Shown: positions 8,601 to 18,008 of the stretch, one piece after another
How positions within the stretch are numbered: the stretch's first letter is position 1
How the letters are laid out: the number at the start of each line of letters is the position of its first letter
From: Streptomyces diastatochromogenes
Lineage (GTDB): Bacteria > Actinomycetota > Actinomycetes > Streptomycetales > Streptomycetaceae
NCBI RefSeq assembly: GCF_002242805.1
Contig: NZ_MCGQ01000072.1
Span: forward strand, 1 to 36,465
Reading direction: 5' to 3'
DNA length: 36,465 nt
Position numbers and translations under genes: made by a program
The notes under the pieces: generated by a model
What the model was told of the DNA's origin: nothing
What the model saw: the letters and a program-made list of their open reading frames with translations, nothing else
Databases searched by the model: none

Positions 8601-9951
8601 CACCAGCACGACTCCCGAACCAGCCGTGCCCTGCCCTGCAGCAGCCGCCGTCGCCGCAACCCAGGCGATCCTCGCAGACATGGCCGACGGGCGTCACAGG
8701 GCCGTGGTCGTCGACTCCCCGCCGGGCGCCGGCAAGAGCACTCTGGTGGTCCGCGCCGCCCAGGAACTCACCGAAGGCGGCGAACGCCCGATCATCGTCG
8801 CCCAGACCAACAACCAGGTCGACGACCTGGTCGTGCGTCTGGCAAGGGAGCACCCCGGCATCGCCGTCGGACGGCTGAGTGCCACCGGCTACAACCCTCC
8901 GCCAGCCCTGGGTGCTCTGACGAACACAACCGTCGGCCGCACCCTGGCCGACCTGGCCGGCTGCCGGATTATCGTCGCCACCGCCGCCAAGTGGGCTACC
9001 GTCCGCGACGCCACGTTCGGCTGGGCGATCCTGGACGAGGCCTACCAGATGCGTTCGGACATGCTGTTGCAGATCGTCGAACGCTTCGAACGGGGGCTGT
9101 TCGTCGGCGACCCCGGCCAGTTGGACCCGTTCACGATCGTCGGTACCGAGCGCTGGATCGGGCTGCCGCACGACCCCACGCAGAACGGCGTCAGCGTAAT
9201 GCTGGAGCACAACCGGAACATCCCCGTGCACCGGCTGCCGGTGTCCTGGCGCCTGCCGTCCTCGGCCGCACCCACCATCGCCCAGGCGTTCTACCCGTTC
9301 ACCCACTTCACCGCCGGAACCGGCGACGACACACGCGCCCTGGAGTTCAGCACCGCCGGGCTCGCCCGCACCGACCTGGACGAGACCCTCGTGCAGGCCT
9401 TCACCACCGGCTGGGCCCTGCACGAACTGCCGCGTCGCCATGTCCCGCGAACCGACACCCAGACCCTCCAGACCGCCGCCGACCTCGCCGGCCGGCTGCT
9501 GGTCCGCGGAGCGGTCGCCACCTGCGAGCGCCACCCGGACGGCCGTCCCCTGAAGGCCGGTGACATCGCCATCGGCGTCGCCCACCGCGACCAGGCCGAT
9601 CTGGTCCGGGCCGCACTTGCCCGGACCGGCATTCCCAACGCGCCAGGCGTGGCGGTGGACACCGCGAACCGACTGCAGGGCCGCGAGTTCGAAGTCGTCA
9701 TCGTCGTGCACCCGTTGTCCGGCCGCCGGGACGCCACGGCCTTCCACCTCGAGGCCGGGCGGCTGTGCGTGCTCGCCTCCCGCCACCGACAGGCGTGCAT
9801 CGTCGTCGCCCGCGAGGGAATCGCCGATCTCCTGGACAGCCACCCCTCGACCGACCCGGTGCATCTGTCCGTGCCGGCCAAATTCCCCGACGGTTGGGAA
9901 GCCAACCAGGTCATGCTGGCAAAACTCGCGCAGCACCGCGTCGCCGCATGA
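8590..9951 (+). CDS. Superfamily 1 DNA/RNA helicase (Upf1/Dna2-like)
   Basis: A 453-aa protein with the SF1 motifs in order. Walker A is PPGAGKST (residues 44-51), Walker B is DEAYQ (149-153), motif III is GDPGQLDP, motif IV-like is VSWRLPSS, motif V is NRLQGREFEVVIV, and motif VI is the ASRHRQACIVVAR segment. A TNNQVDDL segment after Walker A corresponds to motif Ia. Family knowledge: an ATP-driven translocase that unwinds nucleic acids, usually 5'-3' for the Upf1/Dna2 group. The protein is compact and lacks long insertions between motifs. The ATG is preceded by GAGGAG about 6 bases upstream, inside the end of the previous gene. Pairing with a Cas4-like nuclease recalls Dna2, where both activities share one chain. 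The gene ends the four-gene cluster; jetA starts 223 bases later. Confidence 0.92.
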   Translation: MRTDTSTTPEPAVPCPAAAAVAATQAILADMADGRHRAVVVDSPPGAGKSTLVVRAAQELTEGGERPIIVAQTNNQVDDLVVRLAREHPGIAVGRLSATGYNPPPALGALTNTTVGRTLADLAGCRIIVATAAKWATVRDATFGWAILDEAYQMRSDMLLQIVERFERGLFVGDPGQLDPFTIVGTERWIGLPHDPTQNGVSVMLEHNRNIPVHRLPVSWRLPSSAAPTIAQAFYPFTHFTAGTGDDTRALEFSTAGLARTDLDETLVQAFTTGWALHELPRRHVPRTDTQTLQTAADLAGRLLVRGAVATCERHPDGRPLKAGDIAIGVAHRDQADLVRAALARTGIPNAPGVAVDTANRLQGREFEVVIVVHPLSGRRDATAFHLEAGRLCVLASRHRQACIVVAREGIADLLDSHPSTDPVHLSVPAKFPDGWEANQVMLAKLAQHRVAA

Positions 9952-10107
9952 CTCCCGTGCAGCACTCCGGCCCGGGTGTATGGCCTTCCCGCCAGATCCA
10001 TTCGCATTCCCGGGTTTCGTCAGTGCCGGCGGTGGGACGGCGAAGTGCTGATGGGTAGTGCTTTGTGCCCTGGTGGAAAACGGCCGTTGTCCCGATTCAT
10101 GGGAGAT

Positions 10108-10135
10108 CTGTCAGTGGCGGCCTTCAAACTAGGAA
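10108..10135 (+). promoter_or_regulatory. Candidate promoter of the jetABCD operon
   Basis: CTGTCA (10108-10113), a 16-base spacer and TAGGAA (10130-10135) form a passable -35/-10 pair. It would start transcription near 10142, about 33 bases before jetA, leaving room for the ribosome site GAGGGG. A small dyad around CTTC/GAAG overlaps the -10. The 223-base gap (9952-10174) holds no gene I can support, so an own promoter for jetA is expected, but this exact placement is weak. Confidence 0.3.
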
Positions 10136-10174
10136 GCCCTGTACACGTGGGGAGCGTACGAGGCGAGGGGCGGA

Positions 10175-11710
10175 ATGGATCAATCGCGACAGTGGTGGCG
10201 GAGCGTTCTGTCCAGCGACTGGACTGTGTTCGCCCTGCCCGAGGACCTGGTGCGGGAACGCTATACGGCCCTGCTGGCTGCGTTGGAGGAATTGTCCACT
10301 CGCGGCCCGATGTGGACACCGGCTCAGATCCTCGAGCAACTGCGCACCGTGGGTTACCACGATGGGCTGGCCGAGGAGCAGTTACTGTCGTCGCTTGAGC
10401 AACTGGTCAGGTGGGAGCTCGCCAAGCCGTTCAGGGACTATGCGGCGCCGGTGCGCAACTACCGCGGGGTTATCTCGCGGCAGGAGGCCTGGGCGTTGAC
10501 GCTGCGGGGGCGGGCGCTGGTAGCCGCGGTGCGGGCAGCGGTGCTGGACTCCCGTCGTGCACTGCAGTTGCCGAGTCGGCTGCTGGACGGTGTGGAGCAG
10601 ACGGTCCGCCGGTTGCTGGAGCATTTCAAGAGTGATCCTGGGCTGCTGACGGGTGATCTCGATGATGTGCGGGCCCGGATCGATGAGCTCCAACGGGTGA
10701 CGGCCGACTTCTACGGTGCGCTGGCGCAGATGGTCCAGTCCGATGTCACTGACGACGACGTGTTCGGCAGGAACCGGGACCGGGTACTCGAGGCGCTGCG
10801 GCAGTTTCCGCGGGAGTACGGGCGGGCGTTGCGGCGGGTGGGGGACGCGCTGGCGGCGTTGCGGGAGGTGGGTCACGGTCCGGTCGTGGAGACCGCGGCC
10901 GTGCACGCAGGTCTGGTGGATCCGGCCGAGCAGCAGCGCTGGGTGGACGAGCGTATCCGTCGCTTGGCCGACTTGGAGGCGTGGTTCACGCCTGACGGGA
11001 CGGTCTACCGGTTGATCGCTTCGGCTACTGGCGCTGTGCACACGCTCTTGATCGCGATCGACCGGCGGTACGCGGCCAGGAGGCGAGGTGCGGATCTGGG
11101 GGCTGACTTCCGCTCTGTGGCGCGTAGTTTGCACCGGCAGGGAGGCGAGGTGCAGGCTCGGCGCGTGTACGGGGCGGCGTTTGGGGACTGGCCGGCGTGG
11201 CACGCTCAGATCGGGCCGGCTGAGGAGGACGTGGCGCATGCGACGGTGGCGGCAGCCGGACTCACGGTGCACCGCGTAGAGGTGACGCTGCGTGAGCACG
11301 AGCGGGTGGGGAGGCCTGGTGGCAGGCCCCGGAAGCTGGCGGACACCACCATGGACCGAGAGAGCGCGCTGGCGCGGGCGCGCGAGGAGGCACAGCTGCG
11401 CCGCCGGTTTGCCCGGGTGCTGGTGACGCCTGGAGAGGTGGGGCTGGAGCATTTCGCGGGGTTGGCGGCGGATGCTTCGGTGATCTTGCTGCGGGCGGTG
11501 GAGGCGGCGCTGCAGGAGTTCGACCCTGTGCTGGGGTTCGGGTCTGCGGTGGCCGAGGGGGCCAACGTCGTGGTGCGGGTACGGCCAGGGATGGCAGACC
11601 GGCAGGTCCGGGTGGAGTTGGCCGAAGGGGTGCTGACCGGCCCGGATCTGCGTATCCGTGTGGATGCGAGCGAGCGGGCCGACGAAGCGGTTGTGCAGGG
11701 GGCGGCATGA
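10175..11710 (+). CDS. jetA: JetA, Wadjet DUF2397 (TIGR02677) subunit
   Basis: A 511-aa protein. The N-terminal region (DWTVFALP...RERYTALLAALEEL) contains a winged-helix-like segment, and a long helical middle follows (MVQSDVTDDDVFGRNRD around residues 190-205), as in the DUF2397/TIGR02677 family. Family knowledge: this is the kleisin-like JetA partner of the JetC ATPase in the actinobacterial type of Wadjet, equivalent to MukF/MksF. A GRPGGRPRKLAD stretch near 380-390 is basic and could touch DNA. The start is ATG with GAGGGG about 5 bases upstream. The stop overlaps the jetB start (ATGA). Identification rests on the recognisable N-terminal half plus the full downstream jetBCD context. Confidence 0.92.
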   Translation: MDQSRQWWRSVLSSDWTVFALPEDLVRERYTALLAALEELSTRGPMWTPAQILEQLRTVGYHDGLAEEQLLSSLEQLVRWELAKPFRDYAAPVRNYRGVISRQEAWALTLRGRALVAAVRAAVLDSRRALQLPSRLLDGVEQTVRRLLEHFKSDPGLLTGDLDDVRARIDELQRVTADFYGALAQMVQSDVTDDDVFGRNRDRVLEALRQFPREYGRALRRVGDALAALREVGHGPVVETAAVHAGLVDPAEQQRWVDERIRRLADLEAWFTPDGTVYRLIASATGAVHTLLIAIDRRYAARRRGADLGADFRSVARSLHRQGGEVQARRVYGAAFGDWPAWHAQIGPAEEDVAHATVAAAGLTVHRVEVTLREHERVGRPGGRPRKLADTTMDRESALARAREEAQLRRRFARVLVTPGEVGLEHFAGLAADASVILLRAVEAALQEFDPVLGFGSAVAEGANVVVRVRPGMADRQVRVELAEGVLTGPDLRIRVDASERADEAVVQGAA

Positions 11711-13002
11711 GCGGCGAGGTGTTGGAGGCCGATCTGCGGGATGCGGCCCGGGTGCTGGTGGATCGGGGACGGCTTCGGGCCGAGGCTGAGCCGGAGCTGT
11801 ACCGGGCGGCTGTAAAGGGGCAGGCCGCGTTGGCGGGGTTGTTCCGGTCGGAGTTGGGCTGGACGTTCGAGGTGCTAGAGGTGGCGCAGCTGGTCCGGCT
11901 GCACAAGCGGCGTGTGGATGTCCCTGGTGACCGGGGACCTTCGGTGGCCCGCGGCGGGGGCCGTCCGGTGCTGCTGTCGCAGGAGGCGCTGGTGCTGGTG
12001 TGTCTGGTGTGTGAGCAGTTGTGGCGGCGTCCGCGGTTGAGCGTGCGGGAGTTGATGCAGGCGCTTGCGCAGGTGTGCGCGGAGGAGGCCGCCTCGGGTG
12101 GGCTGCCGCGGGTGCAGTGGGTGGCCGGGGAGGGGACGTCGAAGCAGGAGGCCCGCTGGCACCGGCAGAACCTGGTGGACGCGTTGCAGGTGCTGGAGGC
12201 TGAGGGTTCGGTGGAGGCGGATTCCGACCTGGAGCGGGTCGTGGTGGACGAGGACGCTGACCTTGTGGTGACGGCATCGAGGGACCGGTTGGCGGCGCGG
12301 TTCTCGTCGCTGTCCCCCGCGCTGCTCGGCCTGGACGTGCTGCCCCCGCAGGAGCATGCGGCGGCTTTGTCGACCGCTTCGTTGCTCGACCCGGTGGTGC
12401 CGGAGCCGGACCAGGTGGCGTCGGTCGAGGAGCGGCGGTTGCAGGCGCTGCGGCGGCTGGTGGACGACCCGGGAGTGGATCCCGTCGACGAGCAGACGCC
12501 GGGGACGGCGTACCTGCACACGCTGGCTGGCCGGGAGCGGGGACTGGCACTGATGTCCAGCTTGGGGTTGGGGGTGACAGTGCGCAGGGACTGGTGGGAG
12601 GTCACCGATCCCAGTGGGCTGGGGACCGCGATGGACTTCCCCAACGGGCGGCGGATGGAGCGGCAGGCCGCGTTGGCGCTACTGGCTCATCTGGCCGAGC
12701 GGGACCGGGCCGGTTCGGTGGTGCAGGTGAGTGACGTGGTGGATCTGCTGGAGGGAGTGCGGGCGGTGATGCCGAACTGGGCGGCCGGCCACAAAGCGCA
12801 GCTTCCGGCGTTGGCGCGGGCAGCGATCGGTGAGTTGGCGGCCGCGCGGCTGCTGGTGCCGGTGGAGGGTGAGGCGGAGCAGTGGCGGGCGACGCCTGGG
12901 GTGCACCTGTGGCGGGTGCGGGTGGCGCACGCGGCCCGCGGCACGGCGGGGCCGGAGCCCGGTGGGGCGTCCGGTGTCGAGCCTGGTGAGGGAGACGCGT
13001 GA
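11707..13002 (+). CDS. jetB: JetB, Wadjet DUF2398 (TIGR02678) subunit
   Basis: A 431-aa protein of the DUF2398/TIGR02678 kind. It opens with DLRDAARVLVDRGRL and AELYRAAVKGQAALAGLF-like helices, then a segment with FEVLEVAQLVRLHKR and VLVCLVCEQLW typical of the family. The C-terminal third repeats winged-helix-like patterns (VQVSDVVDLLEG, LARAAIGELAAARLLVP). Family knowledge: JetB is the KITE-like subunit, comparable to MukE, that binds JetA near the ATPase heads. It overlaps jetA by four bases (ATGA) and jetC by four (GTGA), so subunit ratios are probably set by translational coupling. No catalytic motif is expected or seen. Confidence 0.92.
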   Translation: MSGEVLEADLRDAARVLVDRGRLRAEAEPELYRAAVKGQAALAGLFRSELGWTFEVLEVAQLVRLHKRRVDVPGDRGPSVARGGGRPVLLSQEALVLVCLVCEQLWRRPRLSVRELMQALAQVCAEEAASGGLPRVQWVAGEGTSKQEARWHRQNLVDALQVLEAEGSVEADSDLERVVVDEDADLVVTASRDRLAARFSSLSPALLGLDVLPPQEHAAALSTASLLDPVVPEPDQVASVEERRLQALRRLVDDPGVDPVDEQTPGTAYLHTLAGRERGLALMSSLGLGVTVRRDWWEVTDPSGLGTAMDFPNGRRMERQAALALLAHLAERDRAGSVVQVSDVVDLLEGVRAVMPNWAAGHKAQLPALARAAIGELAAARLLVPVEGEAEQWRATPGVHLWRVRVAHAARGTAGPEPGGASGVEPGEGDA

Positions 13003-16000
13003 GGATCGCCGGAGACGGACCTGTCGGGGCCGGTGACGCCGGGCTGGGGGTGCCGGTCGCGGAAGGCAGGTGGCAGCCCACGCGTGCCGGGGTGGTGAAC
13101 TCCTGGGCCTGGGCTGAGGAGGAGCTGCTGTTCGCCGACGGGTGGCTGACACTCGCGGGGCCGAACGGGTCAGGGAAGTCCTTGTCGGCATCGATGCTGG
13201 TCACGGTGCTGTTGGACGCGGATGTGTCGCAGACCGCCTTGTCGGTGTCGGGGAAGGCAGCGGGGACGTTGCTGAGCCGGCACACCGACCGGGACGAACA
13301 GCAAGACCGCACGGGGGTGTGGTGGCTGGAGTACGGACGGCGCACCGATGGCAGGGCTGTGGAGTATGTGACGACCGGGTTGTGGTTGAGGGCGGTCGGC
13401 AAGGCGGTGCACCGGGTGTTCTTCCTGGCGCGAGGGCGGGTCGGGGAGCAGCTGCGGCTGCAGGTGGACCGGGAGCCGGTGCGGATCGGTGACCTCGCAG
13501 CGCAGTTGGCCGCCTGCCAGGGGCAGGCCTTCACCTCCAGCGCCTCGTCTGCTGCGCCGAACCGGGCGCGGTTGTCGGAGCATCTGCGGGTGATCGGGGA
13601 CGAGCACGACTACCGGCGGGCGGTGCGCGAGGAGTTGTTCGCGCCGCTGGACGAAGTGCAGTTCGACGCGCTGGTGGGGGTGCTGCGCAGTCTGCGCAGC
13701 GTGCGCACGGCGGAAGCGATCTCTGCGGCGGAGATGGGCCGGTTGCTGTCCAGCGCGCTGCCTGCGTTGGACAGTGAGCGGCTGACGGTGATCGCTCAGG
13801 CGATGGAGCGGATCTCTGAGCTCGAGGACCAGTTGGAGCGTGCCCGGACGGAAGAGAAGCTGCTGCAGGGCGCGGAGCGGGCGTATCGCCGGTATGTGGA
13901 GGCGGTGGCAGTGGTCGAAGCTGCCTCGCTGATCACGGCGAACACCGGGTTCGACGCTCAGACCAGGCGTGAGCGCCAGGCGAGTGAGGAGGCGCAGCAG
14001 GCCGAGGGGCGGGAAGCCGAGGCCGTAGAGCTGCTGGCCGGGACGCGGGCCGAGATCGGGGAGTTGGAGGGGCGGAAGAACGCGGCGGAGGAGGAGCTGC
14101 GCGGGCACGCGGGCGCGGTCCTTCCGCAGCGTGAGCAGCGGGCGGTCGAGCTGGCCGCTGCTGCCCGCACGGCGGCCAAGCGGTCGGATGAGGTCGGTGC
14201 GGAGGCATTTCGGGCCGAGGGCGCCGCCCGGGATTCGGCGGATGGGGTCCGGTCGGCGCAGGGCGCCGTGTCGGCGGTGTCCGGGCCGCTGCGGGTGGTG
14301 GGGGGCCGGCTGGGCGCTGATGCGGCCCTGGAGGGGCTGCTTGCCCTCGACGAGCGGCTGGTGGCGGCCGAGGCTGCGCCAGTGGCCGCGGGGGTGGTCG
14401 ACGGGGCGTGCGCGGCGCCGCTGGCGTGGGTGGACACCCGGCTCTCCCAGTTACGGAAGGTAGAAGCCGCGCTCGGGGACCATGCGACGGCGCAGGGACT
14501 GGAAGTCGCGGCGGCGGCCGACCTGCGTGAGGCCGAAGGGATCGAGGAGACGGACCGGGCCACGGCCGACCAGGCGGGCCAGATGCGGGCGCTGGCCGAG
14601 GACACGCTGCTGGAGGAGATGCGGCAGTGGGCGGACGCGGCAGTGGAGCTGCGCGGTCCCGCCCTCGAACTGCTCGTGCGGGACGGTCGCGGCGACGGGG
14701 AGCGGTTGCCGGTCGGGAAACTGACGGCAGGGCTCGCGCAGGTCGCGGGCGAGGCGCGGGCGAGGATCGACGCAGCAGGGCACCACCGGCAGGCAGCTGC
14801 GGACCGCGCGGTGGCCGAGCAGGCGGCCGGGACCTGGGAGCAGGCACGCACGCTGTGGGAGCAGGAACTCGGCGCGGCCGAGCATGCCTCGCAGGCGTTG
14901 CGCGGAGCGCAGGAGGAGGCCCAAGAGCAGGACGCGGCCGAGCAGAAGGCCCGCGAGCAGCACCAGGAGACGCACCGGCGGCAGGTCGCGCAGGCGGAGG
15001 CCGCCGTCGCGCAGGCTCAGGAGGCAGCGGACGGGGCCGAATCGGCAGCCGTGGCGGCCTGGGAGCAGTGGCAGGGACTGGTCGGCGTGTGGCGGCATGA
15101 CGCGGTCCTGATCGATGTCGGCATGGTGCCGGAGCCGGCCGGGGACGGGGCCACGGTCGACGCCGCGCAGACAGTCGCGCAGATCCAGGTGGCCCTGGAG
15201 CGGGCGCACGCAGCGGCCGCCGGACGACTAGAGCGTGCGGCGGACGCCGCCGACCAAGCGGCGGGACTGGCGCAGGAGACGGTCCGCGACCTGGAGCAGC
15301 AGCTGGAGCAGGCCCGGCAGGCGGCGCCGGTGCCACCCGCACCGCTGTGGCGCAGCCGACAGCCCGTGGACGGCACCCCGTTGTGGGCGCTGGTGGAGTT
15401 CGCCGAACACCTGGCGGACGGGGCCAGAGATCGCCTCGAGGGTGCTCTGCTGGTCAGTGGCCTGCTGGACGCACTGGTCCGCGCCGACGGGCAGGCGGTG
15501 GCAGGGGATGTGACCCTGCGCCCAGGAGCTGCGGTGGCGTCGGGGGCGAGTCTGGCGGACGTGCTTCGGCCCGACGTGCAGGGCCGGATCGCCCCCGAGC
15601 AGGTCCATCAACTGCTGCGGTCGATTCCCCTGGACCCGTCGGCGGGCGATCAGTTCACGATCGCGGTGGCGACCGCGGTCGCACCAGCCGGCTACCAGGC
15701 ACGGTTCATCGGGCGAAGCGCCCGCGAACGCGCCCGGCTCCAGCACGTGGCCAGCCTGGAGCAGCAACTCGACCAGGCGAAGGGGGCATTGCACCGGGCA
15801 CGCGAGGAGACTGCGCGCGCTCGCGCCCGGGTCGACGCCGCCGCGGTGGAGCGGGACCGGTTCCCCTCCCCCGCCGGGTGGGAGCAGGCCTGCGAGAGGT
15901 GGCAGGGCCTTCTCCAGGCGCTGCAGGAGACCCGCAACCGGTCCGCTCAGGACATCCGCCTGGCCGAACGCGGGCTGGCGCAGGCACTGCACGCCTTGGA

Positions 16001-18008
16001 CGCGGCTGCCGCGCGGCGCCGCACCGCGCTGGAGCTGCTGGCCCAGGAGGCACGGCACACCGAACAGGTGGCGGCCACGGCACTAGCTGCAGCCCGGACG
16101 GCTGAAGGAGCGGCGCGGGAGACGGCCGGAACCGCGGCCGCCAGCCACGCCGAGTGGGAGCAGGCGAAGGAAGCCCAGGTGCAGGCCGATGCCGAGCAGG
16201 CCGGTTTCCCGCTGCTGGAGCCGGTCTCCTCGGCCCAGCAGCAAGAGGACGACGCGACCGAGCAGCTGCAACACTCCATCAGGCGCACAGCCGACGCGCG
16301 CGAGCGGCACCGTCGGGCCGGCGAAGCCGTGCGTCAGGCGCTGCGGGCGTTGAACCGGGTAGCCGACGCGGGCGGCGGCACCGTGCTGCCCGCGGATCCG
16401 AAGGCGGCCGACGCCCACCGCGAGGACACCACCTTGATGTTCCGGCAGGTAGAGGCCTGGCGGGGCGCCGCACGGCGGGTGATCGACCTCGCGGAACGGG
16501 CACGCCAGGACGCGGCAACCTCCGGGCGCTGGGGCACCCTGGCGGCCGACGCAGCCCGGGAGGCAGAGCAGGCTGCCGTGGATTCGGGGCGCGAGAAGGC
16601 GGCTGTCGAGGAGATGCGGCGCCTGCACGGCGCCGAGTACGAGGAGCTGCGCGCCTCGCTGCAGGAGGTCACCGGTGCGCTCGGCCGCGCCCGGGCACGG
16701 GTGGAGGAGCTGCAACGCGCCAAGGAGAGAGCTGCTGCTGACTCGGCGTCGGCCCGGGCGCGGCTGGATGAGGTCGCGCCGCTGCGCCAGGCGGCCGAGG
16801 AGCACCGCGATGCCTGCCTTACGCGGTTGGGCCGGCTCGTCGACGAGGGCCTGGCCCTGGTCGGCGAGGACATCTCCACCGGGCCGGAGGGCCGGCCCGC
16901 GAACCTGACCGCAGGACTGGCCTGGGCCAGGCACCTGCTGGCCGACCGCCCCACCGGGCCAGGCGCGGGAGTGGGGGCAGACCGGCTCACCGCAGCGTCC
17001 CGGGCCCGGGACAGTGCGTTGAAGACCCTCGAGGGCGCCGCCCGCACCGCCAACAGCGCACTGGCCCGGTTCAACCGCCAGATCATCCTCACCAACGTAT
17101 CGGGCACCGGTTGGCAGCGTGCCGAGGTCGCCGATCCGGCCGCCGCCCGCGGCCAGGACCTGCGCGCAGCGGTGGAGGCACTGCGCGCGGCAGTCGCCCA
17201 GCTGGAGCAAGACCTGCGCGCCGACATCAAGAAGGCCATCAAGACCAGCATGTTCGCCCAGCTGCAGCGCGACGTTCAGGTCCGCCAGGATCTCGCGCAG
17301 CAACTGGTGCGGCAGATCGGCCAGACCTTGGAGGACGTGCGTACCGGGGTGGCACGGGTGGGCGTGAAGGTCGAGTGGGCGGTGCGCAAGGACGCGGACG
17401 CGAAGGCCATGGTGGAACTGGTGAAAAGTCCCCCCTCGGACGAGATGTTCGAGCGGATGTATGACGTGCTGCGGCAGCGGATGGACGAGTCCGTCGGGGA
17501 CACGTGGGCGGATCGGGTCGCGCACACCTTCGACTACCGGGCCTGGCACGAGTGGACGATCTCGGTGACACACTCCTCGTTCAGCGACGGGGGCAGCGAC
17601 CGCTTCAAGGAGGTCAAGCCGCGCGGTATGAACCCGCTGGAGACGTTGTCGACCGGGGAACGGCGCCTGGCCACGATGCTGCCTCTCCTGGCGGCAGCGT
17701 GGTCAATGTACAGCGGGGAGTACCGCGGGCCGCGGCTGCTGTCGATCGACGAGCTGGACGCGGCGTTCGACGACGCGAACCTTCGGCAGATGTTGGGACT
17801 GCTGCGCCGGTGGAAGTTCGACGTGCTGGCGACCGCGCCCTCGATGACCCCAGTGATCAAGAAAGAGGCAGGGCAGGTCGTCATCCACCAGGTCATCACC
17901 AGCGGGAAGCACCGCGTGACGGTGCCGTGGCTGTGGCAGGGCCACGGGGAAGCGCAGCCGCTGACGCTGGACCTCGGCCTGGGCTTCGACGATGGGATCG
18001 TCTGCTGA
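12999..18008 (+). CDS. jetC: JetC, SMC-like ATPase of Wadjet (TIGR02680)
   Basis: A 1669-aa SMC/MukB-like ATPase. Residues 20-65 match the TIGR02680 start: a W-x-P-T-R-AGVVNSW segment, then Walker A GPNGSGKS (54-61). The middle is a very long coiled coil, dense in Ala, Glu, Gln and Arg. The C-terminal head has the signature LSTGERR (from 1550) and Walker B LLSIDELDAAF (D1584, E1585), then VLATAPS. Family knowledge: JetC forms the condensin motor that extrudes plasmid loops so that JetD can cut. The chain seems long for the family (I recall about 1350-1450 aa), mostly through extra coiled coil. The GTG start overlaps the jetB stop (GTGA). The stop shares one base with the jetD ATG. Both ATP-binding halves are intact. 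Confidence 0.95.
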   Translation: MRIAGDGPVGAGDAGLGVPVAEGRWQPTRAGVVNSWAWAEEELLFADGWLTLAGPNGSGKSLSASMLVTVLLDADVSQTALSVSGKAAGTLLSRHTDRDEQQDRTGVWWLEYGRRTDGRAVEYVTTGLWLRAVGKAVHRVFFLARGRVGEQLRLQVDREPVRIGDLAAQLAACQGQAFTSSASSAAPNRARLSEHLRVIGDEHDYRRAVREELFAPLDEVQFDALVGVLRSLRSVRTAEAISAAEMGRLLSSALPALDSERLTVIAQAMERISELEDQLERARTEEKLLQGAERAYRRYVEAVAVVEAASLITANTGFDAQTRRERQASEEAQQAEGREAEAVELLAGTRAEIGELEGRKNAAEEELRGHAGAVLPQREQRAVELAAAARTAAKRSDEVGAEAFRAEGAARDSADGVRSAQGAVSAVSGPLRVVGGRLGADAALEGLLALDERLVAAEAAPVAAGVVDGACAAPLAWVDTRLSQLRKVEAALGDHATAQGLEVAAAADLREAEGIEETDRATADQAGQMRALAEDTLLEEMRQWADAAVELRGPALELLVRDGRGDGERLPVGKLTAGLAQVAGEARARIDAAGHHRQAAADRAVAEQAAGTWEQARTLWEQELGAAEHASQALRGAQEEAQEQDAAEQKAREQHQETHRRQVAQAEAAVAQAQEAADGAESAAVAAWEQWQGLVGVWRHDAVLIDVGMVPEPAGDGATVDAAQTVAQIQVALERAHAAAAGRLERAADAADQAAGLAQETVRDLEQQLEQARQAAPVPPAPLWRSRQPVDGTPLWALVEFAEHLADGARDRLEGALLVSGLLDALVRADGQAVAGDVTLRPGAAVASGASLADVLRPDVQGRIAPEQVHQLLRSIPLDPSAGDQFTIAVATAVAPAGYQARFIGRSARERARLQHVASLEQQLDQAKGALHRAREETARARARVDAAAVERDRFPSPAGWEQACERWQGLLQALQETRNRSAQDIRLAERGLAQALHALDAAAARRRTALELLAQEARHTEQVAATALAAARTAEGAARETAGTAAASHAEWEQAKEAQVQADAEQAGFPLLEPVSSAQQQEDDATEQLQHSIRRTADARERHRRAGEAVRQALRALNRVADAGGGTVLPADPKAADAHREDTTLMFRQVEAWRGAARRVIDLAERARQDAATSGRWGTLAADAAREAEQAAVDSGREKAAVEEMRRLHGAEYEELRASLQEVTGALGRARARVEELQRAKERAAADSASARARLDEVAPLRQAAEEHRDACLTRLGRLVDEGLALVGEDISTGPEGRPANLTAGLAWARHLLADRPTGPGAGVGADRLTAASRARDSALKTLEGAARTANSALARFNRQIILTNVSGTGWQRAEVADPAAARGQDLRAAVEALRAAVAQLEQDLRADIKKAIKTSMFAQLQRDVQVRQDLAQQLVRQIGQTLEDVRTGVARVGVKVEWAVRKDADAKAMVELVKSPPSDEMFERMYDVLRQRMDESVGDTWADRVAHTFDYRAWHEWTISVTHSSFSDGGSDRFKEVKPRGMNPLETLSTGERRLATMLPLLAAAWSMYSGEYRGPRLLSIDELDAAFDDANLRQMLGLLRRWKFDVLATAPSMTPVIKKEAGQVVIHQVITSGKHRVTVPWLWQGHGEAQPLTLDLGLGFDDGIVC

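Noticed and set aside
5719..9936. Several long minus-strand frames opposite the nuclease-helicase cluster
   Set aside because: The opposite strand has complete motif-bearing genes with overlapping starts and stops, while these frames have no motifs.
10108..10135. TGTCAGTGG resembling the actinobacterial DNA-damage promoter (TTGTCAGTG...TAnnnT)
   Set aside because: The distance from GTG to the TAG hexamer is 13 bases, not the roughly 8 expected, so only an ordinary promoter is proposed.
10382..12550. 722-codon minus-strand frame
   Set aside because: It is antisense to jetA and jetB, extremely Pro/Ala/Arg-rich, and an artefact of high GC at third codon positions.
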